Source: Bacteroidota bacterium
GTDB taxonomy: Bacteria; Bacteroidota; Bacteroidia; Chitinophagales; Chitinophagaceae
Direction: 5' to 3'
DNA: 64,000 nt
Assembly: GCA_018268085.1 (NCBI GenBank)
Contig: JAFDXE010000006.1
Location: 1-64,000 of the forward strand
The notes under the pieces were generated by a model, which saw only the letters and a list, made by a program, of their open reading frames with translations, searched no databases and was not told the origin of the DNA. Position 1 is the first letter of the stretch; each line of letters opens with the position of its first letter. This document shows positions 53,589 through 62,723 of the stretch, piece after piece. The translations under genes and the position numbers were made by a program.

Positions 53589-55541
53589 ATGCAAAAAACC
53601 TTTACCCTGTTCCTGCTTTGTTTTTCATTTTTTTCCGGGGAGGCACAGTTTACAAAATACATTGTTCGTTTTAAAGATAAAGGCACCAATCCCTATTCTA
53701 TAAATAATCCCTCACAATATTTATCGCAAAGGGCGCTGGACAGAAGAACAAGGTACCATATTGCCATCGACAGTCTCGATCTGCCGGTTACACCACGGTA
53801 TATAGATAGTATTCGTTTAGCTGGCAGCGTTAGTATATTAAATGTATCAAAATGGCTGAACCAGGTTTCTATTCAAACAACAGACCCGGCCGCTTTGAAC
53901 AAGATAAACAGCTTCCCATTTGTACTTTCAACCAATCCTGTTGCGGCAAGGGTTTCTGCAGCGGGTGCGATCAATAAGAGATATGATATTGCACCGGATG
54001 CCGCAATCTCCAATCAATCAATACAGAGAACTACTGCCGGTTTTTATAACTACGGGCAATCAGAAGCGCAGGTAAAAATTCACAATGGAGATTTCCTGCA
54101 TAATCATGGATTCCGGGGTGAAGGCATGCAGATGGCAATACTGGATGCAGGTTTCTATCATTATCTTTCATTGCCAACATTCGACAGTGTAAGAAATAAC
54201 AACCAGGTGTTGGGCACATGGGATTTTGTTGCGAATGAAGCCAGTGTGGATGAAGATTATTACCACGGCATGCAATGCTTTAGTACAATAGCTGCAAACA
54301 TGCCCGGTGTATTTGTTGGCACATCGCCTAAAGCATCTTTTTATTTGTACAGAACCGAAGATGTAAATAGTGAATACCCAATTGAAGAACACAACTGGGC
54401 GGCTGGTATTGAACGGGCCGACAGCCTGGGCGTGGATATCAGCTCTACCTCATTAGGCTACTCAACTTTTGATAACGCTTCACTCAATTATACCTATGCC
54501 AGCATGAACGGCAATACAACCATTTCTGCAAGAGCGGCGGATATAGCGGCGGCCAAAGGAATACTGGTAGTTGCTGCAGCAGGCAATGAAGGCAATAGTG
54601 CCTGGCACTTTATTACCACCCCATCTGATGCTGATAGCAGTTTATGTGTTGGTGCAGTAAACGTAAACGGTGTTGTTGGCGGTTTTAGTAGTTACGGGCC
54701 TTCCAGCGACGGCCAAATAAAACCATCTGTGGCAGCCGTGGGCTGGAATGCAGTCGTTGCCAGTCCTTCCAACGGGCAACCGAGTTTTAACAGCGGCACT
54801 TCCTTCGCTTGCCCGAACATGGCGGGAATAACAACCTGTTTATGGCAGGCATTTCCCGAAGTAAATAATATGTCGGTTATTGCTGCGCTGGAAGCATCAG
54901 CAAATCGTTGGGAAAATCCCGACGACAGAACTGGCTATGGCATCCCGGATGTAAAGAAAGCATTCGTTATTTTACAAAAGCAACTCTATACCCGGCAATC
55001 TTCCATAGTAAATTGTACAATGGATATTCAGTTTAATGTGAAGACAGATGCTACCATGAATATTGAAGTAGAACGAAAATCAGCAACGGATGCATCATTT
55101 ACATTGTTACCAGGCAATCTTTCAAGCAGTGAAAACTATGGTATGCATGCATTTCATTTTATAGACGACCTGGGAAATTTGTCAATGGGAACATATCAAT
55201 ACCGGTTAAAAGTAAATATTGATACAGATACCAGTTATTATCTTGATACGATCAATGTTAACTATGATCAAACCTGCGCATTGCCGGCAGAAAATTCAGT
55301 TAAGATCGGGCCGAATCCATTTACGGATCATATCAATGTAATGATTGCCAGAACAACGGATAGTAAAATAGAAGTTGTACTAAGAAATTCAATTGGACAA
55401 AAAGTATATAAAAGCAATTTTCAACAACCAGCAGGCATGCAAACACTTGTTATCCCTATGCAATCATTCAGCAGGGGAATATATTTTTTAACGGTTTATG
55501 CCAATGGTAAAAAGGAAGTAACGAAGAAAATGGTGAAGTAA
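53589..55541 (+). CDS. Secreted subtilisin-like (S8) serine protease with type A T9SS sorting domain
   Basis: A 650-residue exported protease from the ATG at 53589, which begins the signal peptide (1-20, ending SGEAQ). An N-terminal pro-region spans about 21-165. The S8 domain carries Asp186 (MAILDAGF), His226 (DYYHGMQ), oxyanion Asn333 (AAAGNEG) and Ser405 (NSGTSFACPNMAG), so all catalytic residues are present. The last 80 or so residues are a type A sorting domain (KIGPNPFTDHINV...RNSIGQKVY...SFSRGIYFLTVY..GKKEVTKKMVK), which directs export through the type IX system. Likely a cell-surface or released protease; target unknown. Its stop codon abuts that of the convergent methyltransferase gene. 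Confidence 0.93.
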   Translation: MQKTFTLFLLCFSFFSGEAQFTKYIVRFKDKGTNPYSINNPSQYLSQRALDRRTRYHIAIDSLDLPVTPRYIDSIRLAGSVSILNVSKWLNQVSIQTTDPAALNKINSFPFVLSTNPVAARVSAAGAINKRYDIAPDAAISNQSIQRTTAGFYNYGQSEAQVKIHNGDFLHNHGFRGEGMQMAILDAGFYHYLSLPTFDSVRNNNQVLGTWDFVANEASVDEDYYHGMQCFSTIAANMPGVFVGTSPKASFYLYRTEDVNSEYPIEEHNWAAGIERADSLGVDISSTSLGYSTFDNASLNYTYASMNGNTTISARAADIAAAKGILVVAAAGNEGNSAWHFITTPSDADSSLCVGAVNVNGVVGGFSSYGPSSDGQIKPSVAAVGWNAVVASPSNGQPSFNSGTSFACPNMAGITTCLWQAFPEVNNMSVIAALEASANRWENPDDRTGYGIPDVKKAFVILQKQLYTRQSSIVNCTMDIQFNVKTDATMNIEVERKSATDASFTLLPGNLSSSENYGMHAFHFIDDLGNLSMGTYQYRLKVNIDTDTSYYLDTINVNYDQTCALPAENSVKIGPNPFTDHINVMIARTTDSKIEVVLRNSIGQKVYKSNFQQPAGMQTLVIPMQSFSRGIYFLTVYANGKKEVTKKMVK

Positions 55542-56711
55542 TCAAACAGTAAACACTGCCACAAACATCGTATCAGCCTTTAACTCATATCCTTTAAGAT
55601 ATTCCATCTGCAATAACTGCAGGTGGAATTTTTCTTTTAAGTAATGAACCACTTCTTCATTTTCGCTGCTGAAAACCGAACAGGTGATATAAAAAAACAA
55701 ACCATTTTTATGCAGGTACTGAATTGCAGTAGAGGCAATCTTTTTTTGCCGGTCGCTATAGATGGCTATTTCTTCACGCTTACAAATAGAAAGTTGTTCC
55801 GGTGTTCTGCTCCAGGTGCCACTGCCGCTACAGGGCACATCGCATACAATGACTGAATACCGCTCATCGGCTGTAGGTGGTTTGGTTGTGGTAAGATCAC
55901 ATACAAACTTCCGATTGATGTTAATACCTGCTTCCTGCATTCTTTTTACTAAATTGGACAGAATAGATTCACGTATATCGGATACCGTTAGTTTTATTTT
56001 TCCTTTCAATGTATCGTACAGTAAAATAGACTTCCCGCCACTCGCCGCACAACAATCCCATACGGTAATCGTATTCGTAACGTGCAATAATTCCGGGTTA
56101 TGGTCGAGAAAACAAAATACCCGTTGTGAGTTATAGTCCTGTATCACCACTTCCCTGTTTGGCTGAACGATGCTTTCAACGGAAGTATTCTTGATGAGCC
56201 TTAAACAATAAGTTCCCGCTTCTGTAAATGGTATCGAAGATGCATTTAGTTTTTGCATCACCTGTTGTACACGTGCAGGACGCACCCGAATAAACAGGTC
56301 GGGTTGTTGCAGGAATGACAATGAAAATTTTGCCGGATCCAGTTCTTTACTTAGGGATTCTTTAAACGGGAATAAATCATCCGCACTGATCCCGAGCCAT
56401 TTCAATTTTTCATCCGGGGAATAACCTGCTTTTTCATTCCATTCCGGTTGCAATGTTCCGAGTAGCTCGCTGCTTTGTTCTTCACAAAGAAATATTCCCC
56501 GCCTGATAACTTCATCTACAGGCAAAGCAGGAAATGCATGTACAACCCTGAAATAATAATAGCAAAGCGAAGCAATTTGCTTCCTGTCGCGTGAACCAAA
56601 CTTTTTCTGGCCTGAAAAAAAATCTTTTATGTGGTAGGAAAAGGGTTTGTCTTTTTTATATGTGCCGATAATCGTAACTGCATTAGATAAATAAGATTGA
56701 TACCGGTTCAT
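55542..56711 (-). CDS. RsmB/NOP2-family RNA m5C methyltransferase
   Basis: About 389 residues from the ATG at 56711 (MNRYQSYLSNA). SAM site WDCCAASGGKSILLYD, VSDIRESILSNLVKRM, and both family cysteines: the release Cys in CDVPCSGSGTWSRTPE and the nucleophile Cys in FYITCSVFSSENEEVV. The N-terminal helices resemble the NusB-like domain of RsmB, shortened. Methylates a cytosine of rRNA (RsmB or RsmF type); the exact site is not known. It is 38 bases after sucB, on the same strand, and probably co-transcribed. Confidence 0.88.
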   Translation of the reverse strand: MNRYQSYLSNAVTIIGTYKKDKPFSYHIKDFFSGQKKFGSRDRKQIASLCYYYFRVVHAFPALPVDEVIRRGIFLCEEQSSELLGTLQPEWNEKAGYSPDEKLKWLGISADDLFPFKESLSKELDPAKFSLSFLQQPDLFIRVRPARVQQVMQKLNASSIPFTEAGTYCLRLIKNTSVESIVQPNREVVIQDYNSQRVFCFLDHNPELLHVTNTITVWDCCAASGGKSILLYDTLKGKIKLTVSDIRESILSNLVKRMQEAGININRKFVCDLTTTKPPTADERYSVIVCDVPCSGSGTWSRTPEQLSICKREEIAIYSDRQKKIASTAIQYLHKNGLFFYITCSVFSSENEEVVHYLKEKFHLQLLQMEYLKGYELKADTMFVAVFTV

Positions 56712-56749
56712 ATAAAAATATAACGGGGAGCCGCAAACGAACAAAGTGA

Positions 56750-57979
56750 TTAAAATCCGAGCAGTGCATCAACTGGATCCTTTCCAAATAACAACAGGGA
56801 TGGATTTTCCAGTAATTGTTTAACCATTACCAGGAAACCTACAGATTCCCTTCCATCAATAATGCGATGATCATAACTTAATGCTACATACATCATCGGC
56901 TTTATGACCACCTGCCCGTTAACAGCCATCGGGCGTTCAACAATATTGTGCATGCCTAAAATGGCGCTTTGCGGAATATTAATGATTGGCGTGCTCATCA
57001 TGGAACCAAAAATCCCACCATTGGTAATGGTGAACGTTCCGCCGGTCATTTCTTCGATCGTAAGTTTATTGTTTTTTGCTTTAGTGGCCAGGTCTACTAC
57101 TGCTGATTCAATTTCAGCCATACTTAAACTTTCCGCATTGCGGATCACCGGCACTACCAGGCCCTTTGGCGCACTCACTGCAATTGAAATATCGCAGAAA
57201 TCATGGTAAATAATATTTTCACCATCTATATAAGCATTTACAGAAGGGAATTGCTGCAGTGCATAACAACAGGCCTTGGTGAAAAAGCTCATGAACCCAA
57301 GGTTTACGCCATGCAATTCTTTAAACTTATCCTTGTATTTTTTACGGATCTCCATGATACCACTCATATCAACTTCGTTGAAAGTGGTAAGCATGGCCGT
57401 GGTATTTTTTGCTTCTACCAACCTCCGGCTGATTGTTTTCCTGAGGTTACTCATTTTTTCAGGTCTTTCATTCCTGCTGAATAACTCGATGCCCGGTTTG
57501 CGGCCAGGATTATTCAACGCTTCCAATACGTCCTGTTTTACGATCTTACCATTGCTACCGGAAGGCTTGATGCTCTTACTGTCAACCTTCTTATCGGCAA
57601 TGATAGCTGCCGCTACCGGTGTAGCTTTTACATCCGGCGTAGCTGCTGCAGGAGCAGTTGCCGGTTTATCTGACGCGGGTTCTGCAGTGGGTTTAGCAGG
57701 CTTTTCTATTTTCTCAGGGGTAGCAGCAGTAGCAGGTTTAGAAGCCTCGGTATCAATACTGCATACGAGGTCTCCGATAGCAAGTGTGTCTCCTTCTTTA
57801 GCCACCTGTTTGATAATACCCGCCTGTTCTGCATTTATTTCAAAAGTGGCTTTTTCGCTTTCCAGTTCCGCAATTACCTCATCACGGTCGGCCCATTCGC
57901 CATCAGATTTCAACCATTTTACCAGCGTTACCTCGTTGATACTTTCACCTACCGTTGGAACTTTTATATCTATAGCCAT
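56750..57979 (-). CDS. sucB: Dihydrolipoyllysine succinyltransferase (2-oxoglutarate dehydrogenase E2)
   Basis: E2 core of the 2-oxoglutarate dehydrogenase complex: passes the succinyl group from lipoate to CoA in the TCA cycle. It has 409 residues from the ATG at 57979. Lipoyl domain with Lys43 ([11 protein letters not shown]) at 1-75; an Ala/Pro/Lys-rich linker (75-130); a short E1/E3-binding region ([20 protein letters not shown]); catalytic domain with His371 and Asp375 (SYDHRIIDG). Unusually, no sucA (E1) precedes it: the upstream 270 bases are non-coding and then run into a forward gene. Confidence 0.93.
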   Translation of the reverse strand: MAIDIKVPTVGESINEVTLVKWLKSDGEWADRDEVIAELESEKATFEINAEQAGIIKQVAKEGDTLAIGDLVCSIDTEASKPATAATPEKIEKPAKPTAEPASDKPATAPAAATPDVKATPVAAAIIADKKVDSKSIKPSGSNGKIVKQDVLEALNNPGRKPGIELFSRNERPEKMSNLRKTISRRLVEAKNTTAMLTTFNEVDMSGIMEIRKKYKDKFKELHGVNLGFMSFFTKACCYALQQFPSVNAYIDGENIIYHDFCDISIAVSAPKGLVVPVIRNAESLSMAEIESAVVDLATKAKNNKLTIEEMTGGTFTITNGGIFGSMMSTPIINIPQSAILGMHNIVERPMAVNGQVVIKPMMYVALSYDHRIIDGRESVGFLVMVKQLLENPSLLLFGKDPVDALLGF

Positions 57980-58252
57980 TACAATAAACAATTAGGCTGC
58001 AAATTTCGGGGAAAAATGAGGATATATAAAAATTGATTTCAGGTGTTGTTGCCGATTATTTTTTCCAAAACCGTGTGGGCAAAAATGTACTAAATATCAA
58101 ATTTTCAATTACCTTTATTCATCTTACAATTTTTTTGTAAGTCATTCTACCAGCAGTAATCCAATCCTTTCAAACACTAATACCAAGGCTAAGTTTTTAC
58201 TTCGCTCAAACAGTTTTATACGCAACTGATCACATTAACTAAAAGTTTCATT
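57980..58252. other. Intergenic region between sucB and a secreted-protein gene
   Basis: The longest non-coding stretch (273 bases), A/T-rich. Seen: a small inverted repeat CTTACAA / TTGTAAG at 58123-58141 around a T run. No clear TAnnTTTG box, tRNA or open frame was found. It must hold the divergent promoters of both neighbours. Confidence 0.5.
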
Positions 58253-59893
58253 ATGAACTACAAATTACTCAATGCTCTTGGGTTTTCTTTGTTTCTTATA
58301 CTGTGTACGAATGCAAATGCACAGTTGTCCATCAACAATGCCATCATTACAATTGAGAGTGGAGCGGTTGTTACGGTGCAGGGAAATATCACCAGCAATA
58401 CCAGTATCACAGGCGGTGGAAAGATACTGATGAAAGGCAATGCCGGCCAGACAGTAAGTATGGGCGGATCTACCATCTCCAACCTTGAAATTGACAACGC
58501 AAATAATGTAACACTGATCAGTGACCTTACCGTTTCTTCTTCACTTGCCTTTACAAATGGAAAATTTCAACTGGGAAATAACAATATGAATCTTGCTGCT
58601 GCCGCTACCGTTACAGGTATGGGCACCAATAAATTCATAGAAACAAATGGCAATGGTTACGCCCGCAGGTTGATTAATGCAGATGTTGCCAACCTGGTTA
58701 TTCCTGTTGGAACCGGCTCCGATTATACCCCTGTTGCTGTAACAAACAGTGGAAGCACGTATACTTCTGCATCTATAGGTGTTCAGGCCAAAGGCACTGC
58801 AGATCCAAACAAACATCCAAGAAGTGAATCATACCTTACGGTTTACTGGCCAATTGCCAAAGCAGGTATCGCCGGGGGAACCACATCCGCTACCGGAACA
58901 TATACAGATCCAACAAGAGTAACAGGAACTGAAGCAGACCTGAATGGAATGTTCTGGAACGGATCGAACTGGAGCAACGCAGGTACATCACAAAATACTA
59001 CTACCAACACAGCCGGTGCAGTCGTTTCGGCTAATGACGGAGAACTGTATGCGATGAATTCCTTTGTACTTGTATCTCCGAAAGTTTTCCTGCAGGGAGC
59101 ATATAACACCAGCACATTGCGTATGAACGACAGGCTGCGGAACAGTGGAGCCTATAACCCGGGAACCCTTCCTGCATCTAACCTCATCCCTACATCCGAT
59201 CCTTATCGTGCAGCACCATACAACTATACGCACACCAATAACGCGGTTGCAGAAAATGTAATATCTGCTTCTTTTGCAAATCCGTTCATCGATCAGCAAA
59301 ATGCAGACAATAATATTGTTGACTGGGTGTACCTTGAATTGAGAAGTGCTACTACGCCGGGCAATACCATTCTGCAAACCCGTTCTGCTTTGTTGCAAAG
59401 AGATGGAGATATCGTTGACATTGACGGCGTAAGCCCGGTGTACTTTAAAAATGTAACTGTTGGCGGAAGTTATACGCTTGCTATCCGTCACAGGAACCAC
59501 CTGGCTATTTCAACCAATCCTGCCAATTATACAAAAGTGCTTGGGATGACGAGTTCATCTGTTGACATGAGTACGCTGGGCGCTGCTAACCTCATGGGTG
59601 CGGCCAATACCAATTATTTTAATGATGGTGCCCTCAATATGATGTATGCAGGAAATGCCAACGGTAATTCAAATATCCGGTGGGCAGCTCCGAGTTCTGA
59701 TAAAGATTTCATACTTAGCAGCATTTTGGGAAATTCAAGTTCAACAGTTCTTTCAAACGTGTACAGCCAGGGAGATGTTGATCTCAACCGCGGTGTAAGA
59801 TGGGCTGCACCAAATTCAGATAAAGACTTTATTCTGTCGAGGCCTTTGGGCAATAACGCTGCCAATGTAAAAAGCCAGGTTTTACCTAACTAA
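58253..59893 (+). CDS. Secreted protein with paired C-terminal dockerin-like repeats
   Basis: A 546-residue exported protein. Signal peptide 1-23 (ends ANAQ); a beta-helix-like section rich in Asn, Gly and Thr (ITIESGAVVTVQGNITSNTS, GGGKILMKGNAGQTV, LEIDNANNVTLISDLTV); a middle domain (VFLQGAYNTSTLRMNDRLR, VDWVYLELRSATTPGNTI, ALLQRDGDIVDIDG, GGSYTLAIRHRNHL); and two 39-residue tandem units at the C-terminus with the core RWAAP.SDKDFIL. The second unit starts GDVDLNRG, reminiscent of the DxNxDG loop of dockerin-like modules in other Bacteroidetes exoproteins. No type IX C-terminal domain is visible after it. The next gene, 38 bases on, is a type A CTD protein, so the two are one transcript. 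Confidence 0.78.
   Translation: MNYKLLNALGFSLFLILCTNANAQLSINNAIITIESGAVVTVQGNITSNTSITGGGKILMKGNAGQTVSMGGSTISNLEIDNANNVTLISDLTVSSSLAFTNGKFQLGNNNMNLAAAATVTGMGTNKFIETNGNGYARRLINADVANLVIPVGTGSDYTPVAVTNSGSTYTSASIGVQAKGTADPNKHPRSESYLTVYWPIAKAGIAGGTTSATGTYTDPTRVTGTEADLNGMFWNGSNWSNAGTSQNTTTNTAGAVVSANDGELYAMNSFVLVSPKVFLQGAYNTSTLRMNDRLRNSGAYNPGTLPASNLIPTSDPYRAAPYNYTHTNNAVAENVISASFANPFIDQQNADNNIVDWVYLELRSATTPGNTILQTRSALLQRDGDIVDIDGVSPVYFKNVTVGGSYTLAIRHRNHLAISTNPANYTKVLGMTSSSVDMSTLGAANLMGAANTNYFNDGALNMMYAGNANGNSNIRWAAPSSDKDFILSSILGNSSSTVLSNVYSQGDVDLNRGVRWAAPNSDKDFILSRPLGNNAANVKSQVLPN
59645..59878 (+). repeat. Two tandem 39-residue dockerin-like repeats
   Basis: Units start at 59645 and 59762 (117-base period). 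Both contain the block RWAAPxSDKDFIL followed by xxLGNxxxxVxS. Each has a degenerate calcium-loop-like start (YAGNANGNSN and YSQGDVDLNR). Confidence 0.75.
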
Positions 59894-59931
59894 TCTATAA
59901 TCAACACAACTATTTTTAAAAAGAGCATATC

Positions 59932-61110
59932 ATGAAAAAAATTCTATCTTTTTGTTTCTTATCTTTTTTAACGGTCATAGGATTTGCGCAAACTTTCCAG
60001 GCAACCATTCAACCCCTGGATGCATCCGGAAATGGTGTGATTGTATTTGTAAATACAAGCGCTTTCCCGGGCATTACAGGTAAAGTTTCCAGCTTAACCA
60101 TTACCATTGCCATTCCAACTTCTGTAGGGGCTCGTCCTCCTATCAGCATTGATAATACGGCAGACCCATACATCACTTACGATGTGTACAATGCAATTAA
60201 CCAGGTGGTAGACGGTGAAAGCCACTATATCTATAACATTCTCGGAACCGGTGATGTTACACAGCCAGGAGCAACAATGACCTGGTCTTCCGGTTCTGAT
60301 GTTCCAATGGCTACCATTCGTTTCAATGGTACAAATGCGGCTATTTCTTCCCAGATAAAAATGGTGAGTTTACCGGATGGCGGATCTGACCCCAATCCAA
60401 ACTCATTTTTTGGATTTAGTGTTGATGGTATTGACAGGGTTGATGAGTTTGCCATGTTTTATGGCCTACCGCTCATTTCCGAAGCTGTTAACGACGGACA
60501 AGGTTATTTTGGAACGTCTTTCGCCAGAACAATTCCTTTGGTACCATTGCCGGTTAAGTTTACAAGTTTCAATGTTGTAAAAAAAGATAATGACGGATTG
60601 TTAACCTGGTCAATTGAAAACGAATCTTCAATGGCTGATCATTATGAAGTAGAAAGAAGTTTAAATGCTGTTGATTTTACTGTTATCAATACTACAGCTC
60701 GTAAACTTAACGGCGCAAGCAGCAATGCATACAATTATACAGATGCAAACCTTACCGCAGTACGTAAAACAGGTTTAATCTATTATAGAATTAAACAGGT
60801 TGACAAAGATGGCAAGTTTGTGTACACCGATATCAAATCAGTAAAAGTGGGCAGCAACGGGTTTAATGTTAGCGTTTACCCTAATCCGGTAGTAAGCAAT
60901 AGTGAGGTTGATATTAACCTTAACGAAGCAGGAAGAATCAATATCCAGTTGTTTGATGCTACTGGTAAACTGATCTCTGCTTCTGTATTAGAAGGCGTAA
61001 AAGGATTGAACACCCATCCGCTGAACATGAGTAAACTTTCATCCGGAACATATATGGTTCGCATCATTGCCGGAGAGCAGGTGCAGACGATTCCGGTAAT
61101 TAAAAAATAA
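59932..61110 (+). CDS. Secreted protein with type A T9SS sorting domain
   Basis: A 392-residue exported protein. Signal peptide 1-20 (ends GFAQ); a beta-sandwich-like domain at about 21-200 (FQATIQPLDASGNGVIVFVN, VSSLTITIAIPTSVG, ATIRFNG, FFGFSVDGIDRVDEFAMFYG); a fibronectin-III-like segment (PVKFTSFNVVKKDNDGLLTW, HYEVERSLNAVDFTVI, YYRIKQVDKDGKFVYT); and a type A sorting domain (VSVYPNPVVSNSEVDI, FDATGKLI, KLSSGTYMVRIIAGEQ). It shares a transcript with the paired-repeat protein before it and ends at a strong terminator. The first domain might bind a partner, but this is not shown by the sequence. Confidence 0.85.
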   Translation: MKKILSFCFLSFLTVIGFAQTFQATIQPLDASGNGVIVFVNTSAFPGITGKVSSLTITIAIPTSVGARPPISIDNTADPYITYDVYNAINQVVDGESHYIYNILGTGDVTQPGATMTWSSGSDVPMATIRFNGTNAAISSQIKMVSLPDGGSDPNPNSFFGFSVDGIDRVDEFAMFYGLPLISEAVNDGQGYFGTSFARTIPLVPLPVKFTSFNVVKKDNDGLLTWSIENESSMADHYEVERSLNAVDFTVINTTARKLNGASSNAYNYTDANLTAVRKTGLIYYRIKQVDKDGKFVYTDIKSVKVGSNGFNVSVYPNPVVSNSEVDINLNEAGRINIQLFDATGKLISASVLEGVKGLNTHPLNMSKLSSGTYMVRIIAGEQVQTIPVIKK

Positions 61111-61125
61111 TTTTACCCAATTGTG

Positions 61126-61157
61126 AAAGCCCGGGCAGATTGTCCGGGCTTTTTTTT
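61126..61157 (+). terminator. Terminator of the secreted-protein pair
   Basis: AAAGCCCGG at 61126-61134 pairs with CCGGGCTTT at 61144-61152, followed by a run of T to 61157. A classical intrinsic terminator 16 bases past the stop codon. Confidence 0.9.
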
Positions 61158-61173
61158 GTGTAGAATACATTCT

Positions 61174-61208
61174 CAAAAAAAGAAAGCAGGCTTTCGGGCC
61201 TGCTCTTT
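61174..61208 (-). terminator. Terminator of the sigma-factor gene
   Basis: AGCAGGC at 61185-61191 pairs with GCCTGCT at 61198-61204, with further A/T pairs outside. The seven-A run at 61175-61181 is a U tract in the reverse transcript. It is 24 bases past the rpoD stop. Confidence 0.8.
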
Positions 61209-61228
61209 CTGCTGGTAAATAATATTCT

Positions 61229-62098
61229 TTATGCCCCGAGATAGCTTCTCAGAAGGTTACATCTCGATGCTGTTCTTAGTTTGGTAATCGCTTTGTCTTT
61301 TATCTGGCGAACCCTTTCACGGGTTAAGTTAAATCGTTCTCCAATATCTTCCAGGCTCAGCGGATGATCAATACCAATTCCGAAGAAATAAGTGATCACT
61401 TCTTTCTGCCTGTCGGTAAGGGTGCTTAATGAACGTTCAATTTCTGTTTTCAGCGAATCGTTTACAGCAAGGGCACTGTCGGCGCTATCCGCATTATGGT
61501 TTATCATTACGTCAACCAAAGTGCCTTCTTCCCCATCAAATAACGGCTGATCCATACTTACGTGACGTGCGGCCACGCCCAGTGTTGCAGCTACTTCTTC
61601 GGTGTCTATATCCAGTAAAAGCGCCAGTTCCTCGGGCGTAGGTTCTCTTTCATATTCCTGTTCCAGTTGAGAATAGGCTTTGCTGATACGATTGGTTAAT
61701 CCCACTTTATTCAGTGGTAAACGAACAATACGCGACTGTTCGGCAAGTGCCTGTAAAATGCTTTGCCTGATCCACCACACGGCATAAGAAATGAATTTAA
61801 AACCCCGGCTTTCATCGAAACGCTGTGCTGCTTTTATTAATCCCAGGTTTCCTTCATTGATAAGGTCTGGCAGGGTTAACCCCTGGTTTTGATATTGTTT
61901 TGCTACCGAAACAACAAATCTGAGGTTTGCTTTGGTTAATTTTTCCAGCGCACGCTGATCGCCTTTTTTGATGAGAACGGCTAGTCTTACTTCTTCTTCG
62001 GGCGAGATCAACTCTACCTTACCGATTTCCTGTAAATACTTTTCTAAGCTCTGGCTTTCGCGGTTGGTGATGGATTTTGTTATTTTCAGCTGGCGCAT
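61229..62098 (-). CDS. rpoD: Primary RNA polymerase sigma factor (Bacteroidetes RpoD type)
   Basis: A 289-residue sigma-70 protein from MRQLKITK at 62098 (an ATG two codons earlier is possible). It starts directly with region 1.2 ([22 protein letters not shown]), so region 1.1 is absent, as in the Bacteroidetes housekeeping sigma. Region 2 ([49 protein letters not shown]), region 3 and region 4 ([27 protein letters not shown]) are complete. This is the factor expected to read the TTG / TAnnTTTG promoters seen through the window. Single gene with its own terminator. Confidence 0.95.
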   Translation of the reverse strand: MRQLKITKSITNRESQSLEKYLQEIGKVELISPEEEVRLAVLIKKGDQRALEKLTKANLRFVVSVAKQYQNQGLTLPDLINEGNLGLIKAAQRFDESRGFKFISYAVWWIRQSILQALAEQSRIVRLPLNKVGLTNRISKAYSQLEQEYEREPTPEELALLLDIDTEEVAATLGVAARHVSMDQPLFDGEEGTLVDVMINHNADSADSALAVNDSLKTEIERSLSTLTDRQKEVITYFFGIGIDHPLSLEDIGERFNLTRERVRQIKDKAITKLRTASRCNLLRSYLGA

Positions 62099-62286
62099 AC
62101 TCATAATCCGTAGTTTTTGGGGGTTACTAATTAAATTTCAATTATTATCGAATATCAATTAGCTATAACGTAATTTATATCATTATGGTATGTACACAAA
62201 AAAAATAATGTGATGATATGAATCATGGTAACCTGAAATCAATTGTAAAATATATTGCAGGAAATAAAAAATAATCAGGTAAATAT

Positions 62287-62316
62287 TTTGTCAGGTAAAT
62301 TATTTTTTTATAATTG
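62287..62316 (+). promoter_or_regulatory. Bacteroidetes-type promoter of the START-like gene
   Basis: TTTG at 62287-62290, an 18-base spacer, and TAtaATTG at 62309-62316 (one mismatch to TAnnTTTG), followed by CAGCC. The ATG is 26 bases downstream. The rest of the 244-base gap back to rpoD shows no other clear box. Confidence 0.6.
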
Positions 62317-62342
62317 CAGCCACACAAGGTTAAAAATTAAGA

Positions 62343-62723
62343 ATGAGCAAGAAAGTGTTATACACGCTGGAATACCCGGTTAGATGTTCTCCATCGATAT
62401 TATATGAATTCCTGAGCACTCCTGCCGGATTGCAGGAATGGTTCGCCGATAAAGTTGATGAACGCGACGGCATGTTTAGTTTCTCCTGGAACGGAACTAC
62501 AGACAAAGCAGACCTCGTAGATAAAGAACTGGATAAATATATCCGTTTTCACTGGACACACTCTCATAAAGATGAATACTTCGAATTCAGCATCGACAGA
62601 TCTGAAGTAACCAATCAAACAATTTTGATCGTAAAAGATTTTGCTGAAAAGAAAGATATTAAAGACCAGAGCCAGTTGTGGGAATACCAGGTGAAAGATC
62701 TGTTTCACCGTATCGGCAGTTAA
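62343..62723 (+). CDS. START-like domain protein (AHSA1 superfamily)
   Basis: A 126-residue protein forming one helix-grip domain: KVLYTLEYPVRCSPSILYEFLSTPAGLQEWFADKVDE, then FSFSWNGTTDKADLV and FHWTHSHKDEYFEFSIDRSEVTNQTILIVKDFAE. The family core matches the START-like/AHSA1 group found in most Bacteroidetes, often next to the primary sigma gene or lptG; no function is assigned. It has its own promoter. Its last 4 bases overlap the end of the convergent gene. Confidence 0.85.
   Translation: MSKKVLYTLEYPVRCSPSILYEFLSTPAGLQEWFADKVDERDGMFSFSWNGTTDKADLVDKELDKYIRFHWTHSHKDEYFEFSIDRSEVTNQTILIVKDFAEKKDIKDQSQLWEYQVKDLFHRIGS

Noticed and set aside
57276-57995. A 239-codon forward open frame over sucB
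   Set aside because: Antisense shadow of the sucB coding region; composition is low-complexity Ala/Ser/Leu mirrored from the Ala/Pro linker.
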